From the NCBI GenBank assembly GCA_965233625.1, contig OZ247499.1, positions 6,324,001 through 6,388,000 on the forward strand: a DNA stretch of 64,000 bases. The letters run 5' to 3'. This stretch comes from G965233625 sp965233625 (GTDB lineage Bacteria > Planctomycetota > Planctomycetia > Pirellulales > Pirellulaceae). Shown here one piece after another: positions 8,749 to 16,281 of the stretch (the first letter of the stretch is position 1; each line of letters starts with the position of its first letter). A model generated the notes under the pieces. The model saw nothing but the letters and a program-made list of their open reading frames with translations. It did no database searches and was not told where the DNA came from. The position numbers and the translations under genes are program-made.

Positions 8749-9576
8749 CTATGCGGCCTTTAGCCCTTCAGTCTGTTTCTCATCCATAAACTGAGAAACA
8801 GGAATCGGATACTGCGGCAGCCAGCCCATTGGCAGTGTGACCCCGGTGATCCAACCGGCATCCTGCGATGCGAAGAACGCCACCGCAGCCGCCACATCGT
8901 GCGGCATTCCGGTGCCGACGGGATGTGTGCGGTCAATGTGTTCGCGTTCTTCTTCGCTTAAGGTGCTGAGATGTTTGAGCGTCATGGGCGTGGCAACCAG
9001 CGCCGGGGCCAGGGCGATGGTGCGGATACGGCGCGGCGCCAGTTCAACCGCCAGCGATTGCGTGAAGCCGATCATGCCCGCCTTGCTCGCGCTGTAAATG
9101 GAGAACCCGGCGCACCCGCCCGTTCCCAGCGCCGACGCAACATTGATGATCACGCCGCCATTTTTCATGTGGGGAACGGTCGCCTGCGTCACCCGCACGG
9201 CGCCACGCAGATTTACATCCAGCAGATGCTCCCAGTCATCTTCAGGAAACTGATCCAGCGGTTTGGCGATCTCAATGCCTGCGTTGTTAACCAGCACGTC
9301 AATCGTGTTGAACTGCTGCGCTGTCGCCTGAACGGCCGCGCGGACCTGTTGGGCGCTGGTGATATCGCAAGACTCGAAGTGGACTTCGGCGCCAAGACGC
9401 CTTGCTTTGCGGAACAGCCGTTTTGGCTCGTGCAGCCCCAGCACCGCAATCGATGCACCTTCCCGCGCCAGGCGTTCGGCCACCGCGCCGCCAATGCCGT
9501 GATCGCTGGCGCCTGTGATTAAAATTGTCTGCCCGGCGAATCTGCCGCTTGCTGCGGCTGCAGTGCTATCAGTCAT
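8749..9576 (-). CDS. Short-chain dehydrogenase/reductase (SDR)
   Basis: Classical SDR of 275 residues using NAD(P)H, cytoplasmic. The coenzyme-binding glycine motif is TGASDHGIGG (about 21-30), NNAG is present at about 96, the catalytic Ser is in INVASALGTGG, and the YSASK motif gives the catalytic Tyr and Lys. The end (ITGVTLPMGWLPQYP) replaces the common DGG tail. The alcohol or ketone substrate cannot be deduced. ATG at 9576 is taken; a TTG lies immediately upstream. It is the last gene of a leftward cluster, 114 bases after the small helical protein gene. Confidence 0.9.
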   Translation of the reverse strand: MTDSTAAAASGRFAGQTILITGASDHGIGGAVAERLAREGASIAVLGLHEPKRLFRKARRLGAEVHFESCDITSAQQVRAAVQATAQQFNTIDVLVNNAGIEIAKPLDQFPEDDWEHLLDVNLRGAVRVTQATVPHMKNGGVIINVASALGTGGCAGFSIYSASKAGMIGFTQSLAVELAPRRIRTIALAPALVATPMTLKHLSTLSEEEREHIDRTHPVGTGMPHDVAAAVAFFASQDAGWITGVTLPMGWLPQYPIPVSQFMDEKQTEGLKAA

Positions 9577-9690
9577 CAAACCGTTCCGTCGGATTTCCTG
9601 GTTGGTTGCCTATCCATGAGCAACCATATTTCTAGAACCGCGGTTTTACCAGGAATGGCCGCTGGTGTCAGTGCGAATCCTGCGCCCGGG

Positions 9691-10038
9691 TTATTCCGCC
9701 GTAAGCAAGCGTTCCACCTCGGCAACGGCGGTGCGTAGCGAGAGGGCGGCCATCTGAAAGTTGGTGTGGGAAGAGATTTCCGGCTGAATCTCATCGAACA
9801 GTTCGACGGCCTTCTTCAGCTTGGTGAGTTTCTTTTTGGCCTGTTTAAGATACGCTGCCTCGTCTCCGGCCTGCAGCGGGGCGCCAAGAGCTAGCATGTA
9901 GTCATACAGGGCGCGGTGGACATCGCAGAGGTCTTCGTCGTCTTCCGCTTCTTCAGAGTGCTTGAGAAAGGTACGCACCATCCAGACGTGGCTCAACTGC
10001 TGATCCAGCAGGTGCATCTTGCCTGTTGCTTGATTCAT
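9691..10038 (-). CDS. Small helical protein of unknown function
   Basis: A 115-residue soluble protein, charged and apparently all alpha-helical, with long amphipathic stretches (LKQAKKKLTKLKKAVELFDE; AALSLRTAVAEVERLL). No signal peptide, membrane segment or known motif. The ATG at 10038 has AGGAG nine bases upstream. It begins 30 bases after the NagB-like gene, so the two are probably cotranscribed. I do not recognise the family. Confidence 0.75.
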   Translation of the reverse strand: MNQATGKMHLLDQQLSHVWMVRTFLKHSEEAEDDEDLCDVHRALYDYMLALGAPLQAGDEAAYLKQAKKKLTKLKKAVELFDEIQPEISSHTNFQMAALSLRTAVAEVERLLTAE

Positions 10039-10068
10039 TGTGAGTTGCTCCTATTGCAGCCGCGCTGC

Positions 10069-10998
10069 TTAGTGCATTTCCACCGTGCACTCGCCCAGGC
10101 CGCCACGGTAATAGTTGAACTGCACGTTGGGATGATTGCCCAGCAACGACATGGGTGTGGAACTATCAATGATCTTCTTAGAGATCATCCACGCCGTAAG
10201 ACGCTGCCCGAACGGATTGTCGTGTTGACCGGCCTGCCAGATGGAAACCTTTTCTGCCTTGAAGGTTTCAACAGGGCCGACGGTCACAGCCTGCGTTGGC
10301 ACATTGGTCACCACGCCGCCGCCTGACGTCCGTGCATTCTGGGTGAGAGTCATCGGATGCAGGTCGACAACGCGCGTGCCCTGAGCGCAATAAACGTCTG
10401 CCGGTGGCGGAGCGTCTTCGTACGGCGCCACGCGAGGCGGCGGATCGTTAAACGCCCAGTGCTTCACTTCGCCCTGTCCGCCCTGCATGACCAGGCATTT
10501 TGCTTTATCCCAACTGGCGACGTATTCGCTGACATCGGCTGCGGGGAAGTGGATGTTTTCTTCGGGCATGCGCAGTTCCGGCTTGATCCGGTTGAACAGC
10601 AGCTCGCGATCAGCGCGGGCGAAGCTTAATGAGAACGACTCTGGCGCCTCGACGCCGTCGATGACCCATTCGTCCATTCCCCAGAAATGGCAATGGGTTA
10701 GATCAATTTCCAGTTCATTCACCAGCCGCGCGACCAGCGGCAGTTGCTCTGTGGGGCCAATCGGGCCGCAGATGCCGGTTGGCTGGTCTGGCGTCGCCTG
10801 CCGCCAGGCGGTGATGTACTCCAGCGCCTCAGCAAGATAAAAATCCTCGAGCGTGTCGTACATCTTCACGGTGAAGCCCGGACGCGACAGCCCCTCGATA
10901 TCACTGGCGGAAAGCCGGGCGGCGTCGTTGAGAATCTCTTCATCCAGCGTGGTGTAGTCCCACCAGCCCGGTGCCACTTTACTTGTTGGACGGCTCAT
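10069..10998 (-). CDS. Glucosamine-6-phosphate deaminase (NagB)-like isomerase
   Basis: Sugar-phosphate isomerase/deaminase-fold protein of 309 residues. NagB enzymes convert glucosamine-6-phosphate to fructose-6-phosphate and ammonia. Family blocks are visible: GICGPIGPTEQLPLVARL (substrate loop region), HCHFWGMDEWV (equivalent to the NagB Asp72 block), LVMQGGQGEVKHWAFNDP (equivalent to the catalytic DGHIAFNEP) and TLTQNART. The catalytic block is changed: the Asp-Gly before the His is Val-Lys, and the Glu after AFN is Asp, so activity or substrate may differ. The N-terminus is about 45 residues longer than usual for NagB. ATG at 10998 has GAGGA upstream. Confidence 0.8.
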   Translation of the reverse strand: MSRPTSKVAPGWWDYTTLDEEILNDAARLSASDIEGLSRPGFTVKMYDTLEDFYLAEALEYITAWRQATPDQPTGICGPIGPTEQLPLVARLVNELEIDLTHCHFWGMDEWVIDGVEAPESFSLSFARADRELLFNRIKPELRMPEENIHFPAADVSEYVASWDKAKCLVMQGGQGEVKHWAFNDPPPRVAPYEDAPPPADVYCAQGTRVVDLHPMTLTQNARTSGGGVVTNVPTQAVTVGPVETFKAEKVSIWQAGQHDNPFGQRLTAWMISKKIIDSSTPMSLLGNHPNVQFNYYRGGLGECTVEMH

Positions 10999-11037
10999 AC
11001 AAGTTGAATCCTCAGGAGGAGATTGAATAGCGGAATG

Positions 11038-11874
11038 TTATCTGGCGCCGCTTTCTTCGTGCACAAAGAACAGCGGCTGCCCGTATTTCTTCTTGCCAAA
11101 CTGACTGATTTTATCCTGCACGGCGCTGGAGAGCAGGTAGTCCACAAAGTCTCTGGCTGCGGATGCGTTCACATGCGGATGCCGCTCTGCATTAACAGGG
11201 ATGGCGGAATACGGATTGTGCAGCAGCGGGTCGTCCTGGCAGGCGATCTGCAAATCCAGTTTATCCTGATGTGCTAAAAAGGTGCTGCGGTCGCAGAGGA
11301 TGTAAGCGTTCTTCTCACCGGCAACACGCAGCGCTGCGGCCATGCCGGCGCCGGCTTTCAGATACCAGTCGCCGGCCGGTTCCAGCTTTGCCTGTTTCCA
11401 GAGCGCCATTTCCTTCATATGTGTGCCGGAGTCATCGGCGCGGGAGGCGAAGGGTTGCTTCGCGGCGGCGATCTTCTGTAACGCGTCTATCACCGTCTTC
11501 TGCCCGGCAATCCCTGCGGGGTCGTCCGCGGGACCGGCGATGATGAAGTCGTTATACATGATCGCATGGCGACTGCTGCCTGCACCGTCTTCCATAAACT
11601 GCTGCTCGGCGGCGGGAGCGTGCGTCAGCAGCAGATCGGCGTCGCCCCGGCGGCCTAGTTCCAGCGCCTGGCCGCTGCCAACGGCGATCACCTGAACCGT
11701 CACGCCGGACTGTTGTTCAAAGCCCGGCAGCAATTCATCCAGCAGCCCGCTATCGCGCGTGCTGGTGGTTGTTGCCAGTTTCAGCGTGTTGCCGCTGCAC
11801 CCGCAAAATAACAGGACCAGAACGGCCACAAGCCCGCACAGCGACAACCGGTTTAAGCTGACAACTTCTGACAC
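11038..11874 (-). CDS. tupA: TupA-like tungstate-binding lipoprotein (ABC transporter substrate-binding protein)
   Basis: Periplasmic, lipid-anchored oxyanion-binding protein. The blocks ATTTSTRDSGLLDELLPGFE, VIAVGSGQALELGRRGDADL, LLTHAPAAEQQF and IMYNDFIIAGPADDPAG match the TupA tungstate family closely; AASRADDSGTHMKE-type sequence (SRADDSGTH) follows. The signal peptide ends in LLFCGC, a plausible lipobox with Cys26. I chose GTG at 11874 because GAGG lies six bases before it; a TTG four codons upstream is also open. It begins just after the stop of the APC permease gene. No TupB permease or TupC ATPase is in the window, so its transporter must be encoded elsewhere or the protein acts otherwise. 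Confidence 0.85.
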   Translation of the reverse strand: MSEVVSLNRLSLCGLVAVLVLLFCGCSGNTLKLATTTSTRDSGLLDELLPGFEQQSGVTVQVIAVGSGQALELGRRGDADLLLTHAPAAEQQFMEDGAGSSRHAIMYNDFIIAGPADDPAGIAGQKTVIDALQKIAAAKQPFASRADDSGTHMKEMALWKQAKLEPAGDWYLKAGAGMAAALRVAGEKNAYILCDRSTFLAHQDKLDLQIACQDDPLLHNPYSAIPVNAERHPHVNASAARDFVDYLLSSAVQDKISQFGKKKYGQPLFFVHEESGAR

Positions 11875-11888
11875 TAACAGCCTCAATC

Positions 11889-13307
11889 TTATGTTATGGA
11901 ATCCGCGGAATGCCTTATAGGCAACAGGCTAATGAGTACGCCGGCCGCAATGATAAGTAACGCCCAGAAGATTTCCCACGACCTGTTACTCAGAGCGTAA
12001 GTAAAACTGGCGTGAAACAGAAACGCGGAACTAAGTGTGAACACCACCGGAAGCACCGGGAACAACGGTGTGGGGCTAGGGCGCAGTATATCTCTATCTT
12101 TGAAACGCAGGATGAAGAGCGAGACGCTAGTCATCAGAATGAAGAACCAGAACACCGGCGCCCCGAAACGCAGCAGTCGATCGAAGCCATCGGCGTACCA
12201 GCCGAAGCCCGCCACCAGCAGCAGCGTCACAACGGTCTGCACCAGCATCGCGGTCACCGGCACGCCGGCGCCTTCGTCCCACCGGCCCAGCCAGCGAAAG
12301 CCGCCATGCTGCTGGCCGAGCGCGTGATAAATCCGCGCCCCTGTGAAGATCATCCCATTGGCGGCGCCAAGGCACGAGAGGCAGACCATCACACTCATCA
12401 CCGCCACGCCGGCAGCGCCGAGCAACGGCGACAACGCATCGGCCGCAACGGCCTGTGAAGCGCGTAGGCCCTGAAACCCAAGCACGCGGATGAAGGCCAG
12501 GTTCAATAAGCAATAAAGCACCATCACGATGGCAACGCCCAACAGCAACGCCCATTTCAGATTGCGGGCCGGATGACGCACCTCCGCCGCAACATACGAC
12601 ATCTCATTCCAGCCGCCGTAGGTGAACAGCACCAGAATCGTCACGAGGCGAAAGCCGCCATCGAACGGTTCCGCCGGAGTGACAACTTTTGCCGCTGGCG
12701 CCAGAATCGCCGCCGCAAAGATCGCCACCAGGGAGAGCACCTTGATGACTGTCAGGGCGTTGTGCACCCACTTTCCGGCGCGCAGGCCCATCAGGTTCAC
12801 GCCGCTGAGTGCGAACACCGCGCCCAGCGCCAGCAGCAGTTTGGCCCATTGCGGCCCGCTGCCCACACCACCCGCAAAGCCGAGCAGCGCCTGCTCACTA
12901 CTCATCAGCGTGACGGGTGCATACGCAACAATCAGCCGGTGAGCGTATTCCGCAAAGACAAACGCCATCATGCCAATATTGCCCGGACGGATAATCCAGT
13001 ATTCCGACCACGCGAAAAGAAAACCCACCCGCCGGCCGTATGCTCTTGTCAGATAGAAGAAGTCTCCGCCGTTCCGCGGATACGTGGTGGTCAGTTCCGC
13101 GTAACAGAACGCACCTGCCAGCGCCACCAGGCCGCCCAGAACCCAGGCCAGCATTAAATAGGTTGGCGATGCTGCATTCGCGGCAATGAAAGGCGTGGTT
13201 TTGTAAATCCCGGCGCCGATGATGATGCCGACAATGATGCACGTCGCATCGAACAGCGAAAGCCGTCGTTGAGGTGTGTCGCCGGGTTGCGTTTCTGCCT
13301 GACTCAT
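11889..13307 (-). CDS. APC-superfamily amino acid permease
   Basis: Inner-membrane secondary transporter of 472 residues with about 12 hydrophobic segments. The first helix has the APC signature IIVGIIIGAGIYKTTPF (about 25-41), and AELTTTYPRNGGDFFYLTRAYG is the conserved loop after helix 2. These place it near the LAT/amino acid permease branch; the amino acid carried cannot be told. ATG at 13307. First gene of the leftward cluster, separated from the TupA-like gene by about 15 bases, and divergent from the CDF gene at 13461. Confidence 0.9.
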   Translation of the reverse strand: MSQAETQPGDTPQRRLSLFDATCIIVGIIIGAGIYKTTPFIAANAASPTYLMLAWVLGGLVALAGAFCYAELTTTYPRNGGDFFYLTRAYGRRVGFLFAWSEYWIIRPGNIGMMAFVFAEYAHRLIVAYAPVTLMSSEQALLGFAGGVGSGPQWAKLLLALGAVFALSGVNLMGLRAGKWVHNALTVIKVLSLVAIFAAAILAPAAKVVTPAEPFDGGFRLVTILVLFTYGGWNEMSYVAAEVRHPARNLKWALLLGVAIVMVLYCLLNLAFIRVLGFQGLRASQAVAADALSPLLGAAGVAVMSVMVCLSCLGAANGMIFTGARIYHALGQQHGGFRWLGRWDEGAGVPVTAMLVQTVVTLLLVAGFGWYADGFDRLLRFGAPVFWFFILMTSVSLFILRFKDRDILRPSPTPLFPVLPVVFTLSSAFLFHASFTYALSNRSWEIFWALLIIAAGVLISLLPIRHSADSIT

Positions 13308-13460
13308 GCGGCTATGGTATCACGCGCGCCGCCAACCTGGCAGTAGTGGCGGATGCATCGCCGTGGGTTGCCCGGTGGTTGGGCGTTGTTAGAATCTGCT
13401 GCCTGACTGGCCTCCGCAACGGACTCGACGGCTGGGCGCCCACGCGCGCCTTGAACTGCT

Positions 13461-14402
13461 GTGACTGAATTTCACGACGCCGTTGAGCTACCCGCCTCGG
13501 TGGATCGAGCGCGGCAGCAACGCACTGCACGACTGGTGCGCACCGGGCTTCTGGGTATGGCCGTGCGACTGGTTGTGATCGCCGCGGAACTGGTGGGCTA
13601 CTTTCTGCTAGGGCACTCCGTGCTGTTGATGGACGCCCTTTCAACCATTGCCGATGTGCTGGCCGGGTTGTTGATTGTGCTGGCGATCAAGTTGGCGGAG
13701 CGACCGCCCGATGACGAGCATCCGTTCGGTCATGGAAAGTACGAACCGCTGGCAGGATTGCAGCTAGGCGTGGGGATTTCCCTCTTTGGCGTCTTCATGC
13801 TGGTGCAACAAGCGATGGCGGCCAGCGTGGACGCGCCGGAAGGGAGTACCTACTGGTGGGCCTGGATTTTACCTGCTGGCGTTGCCATCGCGCTGGAATT
13901 GTTCTGCCAGTTCGCGCTGCGGATCGGTCGACGTGAGAACAGCACGGCGCTGGTCGCCGAAGCGTTTCATTTCCGGATCGACGCCTGCGCGAGTATGCTC
14001 GCTGCCATTGGGCTAGGCGTGGCGGCGCTGGCGCCAGGGGCGGGGACGCTGCTGGACCATCTTTCCGCGATGGCGCTGGCGGCCATTATGGCGGGGCTAG
14101 GCGCGTATGCCGCCTGGGAGAATTTGCATCAGTTACTGGACCGGGCGCCGGAAGATGAGGCATTTCAGCGTGTGCGGCAAGCAGCCTCTGCTGTGGAAGG
14201 GGTTCTGGATGTTGAGAAAGTGCGCATTCAATGCGCAGGGCCTGATGCTCACGTGGATATCGACGTCGAGGTTGCCCCCAGTATTACAGTGCACGACGCT
14301 CACGAAATCGCTCAACTCGTACGCGTTGAGATCCAGACCGTGTGGCCCGCCGTCCGTGAAGTCGTCGTTCACGTCGAACCCTACTACGAGGGGGACCATT
14401 AG
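13461..14402 (+). CDS. Cation diffusion facilitator (CDF) metal transporter
   Basis: Inner-membrane metal/proton antiporter of 313 residues, exporting divalent cations such as Zn2+, Mn2+ or Fe2+. About six transmembrane helices are visible. Helix 2 holds DALSTIADVLAG (the usual HSxxD metal site is here ALSTIAD), followed by the family signature HPFGHGKYE (about 89-97); helix 5 has EAFHFRIDACAS. The cytoplasmic C-terminal domain carries RIQCAGPDAHVDIDVEVAPSITV, typical of the CDF dimerisation domain. The GTG start lacks a strong SD. It is divergent from the permease gene. Metal specificity is not assignable from the residues seen. Confidence 0.9.
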   Translation: MTEFHDAVELPASVDRARQQRTARLVRTGLLGMAVRLVVIAAELVGYFLLGHSVLLMDALSTIADVLAGLLIVLAIKLAERPPDDEHPFGHGKYEPLAGLQLGVGISLFGVFMLVQQAMAASVDAPEGSTYWWAWILPAGVAIALELFCQFALRIGRRENSTALVAEAFHFRIDACASMLAAIGLGVAALAPGAGTLLDHLSAMALAAIMAGLGAYAAWENLHQLLDRAPEDEAFQRVRQAASAVEGVLDVEKVRIQCAGPDAHVDIDVEVAPSITVHDAHEIAQLVRVEIQTVWPAVREVVVHVEPYYEGDH

Positions 14403-14810
14403 CCGCGATCGCGTAAAGTCCCTAAGTAATTAACATAGTTGGACTTACGTGTTCTATTCAGCCGCAGAGATCCGCAGATGAGCCAAATGGACGGCCTGCC
14501 GCCATTGATCCTACCTGCGGGCCGGGATTTTCCCCACAGAGCCGCGCATTGGGGCATTGCCTAGTCAGAGGGCGCCAATTATTCGTTTGCTGTTAGTTGT
14601 TTGCTCACAACAGCTTAGGGGATTCTTTGCGAGGCGGTCCTGCTCGATTGCCTACAAACTAAGCAACGTGGTTGGCCGTTCGTTGACAACCTGAATCGTC
14701 GTGCTTAGTATGAACCTTTATCTCTGAGATATCTCTGAGAAGTAGGTCAAAGGGTCCGCATAGGGCGATCCATCTGAACGCCGGGACAGGCATGCCTGAG
14801 GAGTGCAACT
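14403..14810 (+). other. Intergenic region upstream of argH
   Basis: About 400 bases without a credible gene. It holds the sigma-70-like promoter at 14683, and between promoter and gene a direct repeat TCTCTGAGA (about 14722 and 14732) with GAGATATCTC, a perfect palindrome, inside. That could be an operator for a repressor of argH; I could not match it to the known ARG box. Confidence 0.5.
14683..14711 (+). promoter_or_regulatory. Sigma-70-type promoter of argH
   Basis: TTGACA, 17-base spacer, TAGTAT; the perfect -35 and good -10 stand about 100 bases before the TTG start of argH. Confidence 0.65.
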
Positions 14811-16193
14811 TTGGAGAGTCCATCGCGGAGTGCTGTTTTCGACCACGGCGCGGACAAACGCGTCGAGATGTTCACCGAAAGCGTCAGCTTTGACCGGCAT
14901 CTATTGGCCTTCGACATCGAAGGTTCGATCGCCCACGCTCAGATGCTTGCCAAGTGCAACATCATCACCGTGGATGAGAGCGAGCAGATTGCCGCCACCT
15001 TGCAGGAAATCCGCGAGGATATCGAGTCAGAGCGTCTGAAGCTGAAAACCGAATTAGAAGACATCCACATGAACGTGGAACAGGCGTTGATCGACCGCCT
15101 GGGCGATATCGGCCGGAAGCTTCATACCGGCAGAAGCCGCAACGATCAGGTTTCGACGGATCTGCGGCTGTGGACCCGCAACGCCATCGATCACATCGAC
15201 AACAGCCTGTGCAAGCTACAACGCGCCTTTGTGGGCCGTTGCGACGCTGACAAAGATGTGGTGCTGCCGGCGTATACACATTTGCAGCGTGCACAGCCCG
15301 TGCTCGCGCCGCACTACTGGCTGGCCTACTGCGAAAAGCTGCAACGTGACCGCGGCCGGCTGCAAGGCTGCCGGAAAAGGGTGAACATCTGCAGCCTGGG
15401 CTCGGCAGCGGTGGCTGGCACTACGCTAGAGATCGACCGCGAAGATGTGGCGAAGCGGCTGGGCTTTGACGCTGTAGCGCGGAATAGCCTCGATGTTTCC
15501 AGCGACCGCGATTTTGTGGTCGAAACCGCCTTCTGCCTGTCGATGGTCGCCGCTCATTTGAGCACCTGGGCGGAAGAATGGATCTTGTGGTCGACGGTGG
15601 AGTTCAACTTCATTCAACTCCCGCAGGAGTTCTGTACCGGCTCTTCCATCATGCCGCAGAAGATCAACCCGGACGTGCTGGAACTGATCCGTGGCAAAAC
15701 CGCGCGGGTGGTGGGCAATCTGCAGTCGTTGATGATGCTGATTAAAGGTCTGCCGCTGGCGTACAACCGCGACCTGCAAGAAGACAAGCTGCCGCTGTTT
15801 GATTCCGTGCGGACGGTGCGGGATTGCCTGGAACTGGCGGCAGCGATGGTGCAAGGCGCCACGCTGAAGCGGGAATCGATTGCATCGCGGCTGGATGCGG
15901 GTTTCCTGGACGCCACCACTTTTATGGAATACCTGATCAAACGCGGCACACCGCAGCGCAAAGCCCACCACATGGTCGGCGCCCTGGTCCGTCAGGCAAT
16001 GGACAAAGGCTTGCGGCTGCAGGATTTGAAGCTGGAAGATTTCAAACAGGCTGATGAAACGCTGGACCACGAGGTCTATGATTCGCTTGGCATTGAGAAC
16101 GCCCTGGCGGCATTCAAAAGCTATGGTTCTACAGCCCCTAAACAGGTCGAACATCAGATAACTCTGTGGAAGACGCGTCTGAAGATGCAATAG
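14811..16193 (+). CDS. argH: Argininosuccinate lyase
   Basis: Catalyses the last step of arginine synthesis, cleaving argininosuccinate to arginine and fumarate; soluble homotetramer. 460 residues, normal length. Diagnostic blocks: DIHMNVEQALIDRLG, KLHTGRSRNDQVSTDLRLW, PAYTHLQRAQPV (His acting in catalysis), and the fumarase/lyase signature GSSIMPQKINPDV at about residue 276-288, carrying the catalytic Ser loop. The signature usually reads MPQKKNPD; the second Lys is Ile here. The TTG start is favoured by GAGGAG seven bases upstream. No other arginine gene is adjacent, which is common in planctomycetes. Confidence 0.95.
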   Translation: MESPSRSAVFDHGADKRVEMFTESVSFDRHLLAFDIEGSIAHAQMLAKCNIITVDESEQIAATLQEIREDIESERLKLKTELEDIHMNVEQALIDRLGDIGRKLHTGRSRNDQVSTDLRLWTRNAIDHIDNSLCKLQRAFVGRCDADKDVVLPAYTHLQRAQPVLAPHYWLAYCEKLQRDRGRLQGCRKRVNICSLGSAAVAGTTLEIDREDVAKRLGFDAVARNSLDVSSDRDFVVETAFCLSMVAAHLSTWAEEWILWSTVEFNFIQLPQEFCTGSSIMPQKINPDVLELIRGKTARVVGNLQSLMMLIKGLPLAYNRDLQEDKLPLFDSVRTVRDCLELAAAMVQGATLKRESIASRLDAGFLDATTFMEYLIKRGTPQRKAHHMVGALVRQAMDKGLRLQDLKLEDFKQADETLDHEVYDSLGIENALAAFKSYGSTAPKQVEHQITLWKTRLKMQ

Positions 16194-16281
16194 GCAACAA
16201 ACTACCCGCACATCTGCAAAATGCTCTGCGACGGACTGCCATCAGCTTGCAATTGAAATAGCCAGAGACGACAGGTCTGTC

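Noticed and set aside
7546..8763. 405-codon open frame on the plus strand
   Set aside because: It lies antisense to comEC, with His/Arg/Gln-rich translation typical of the reverse of a GC-rich gene.
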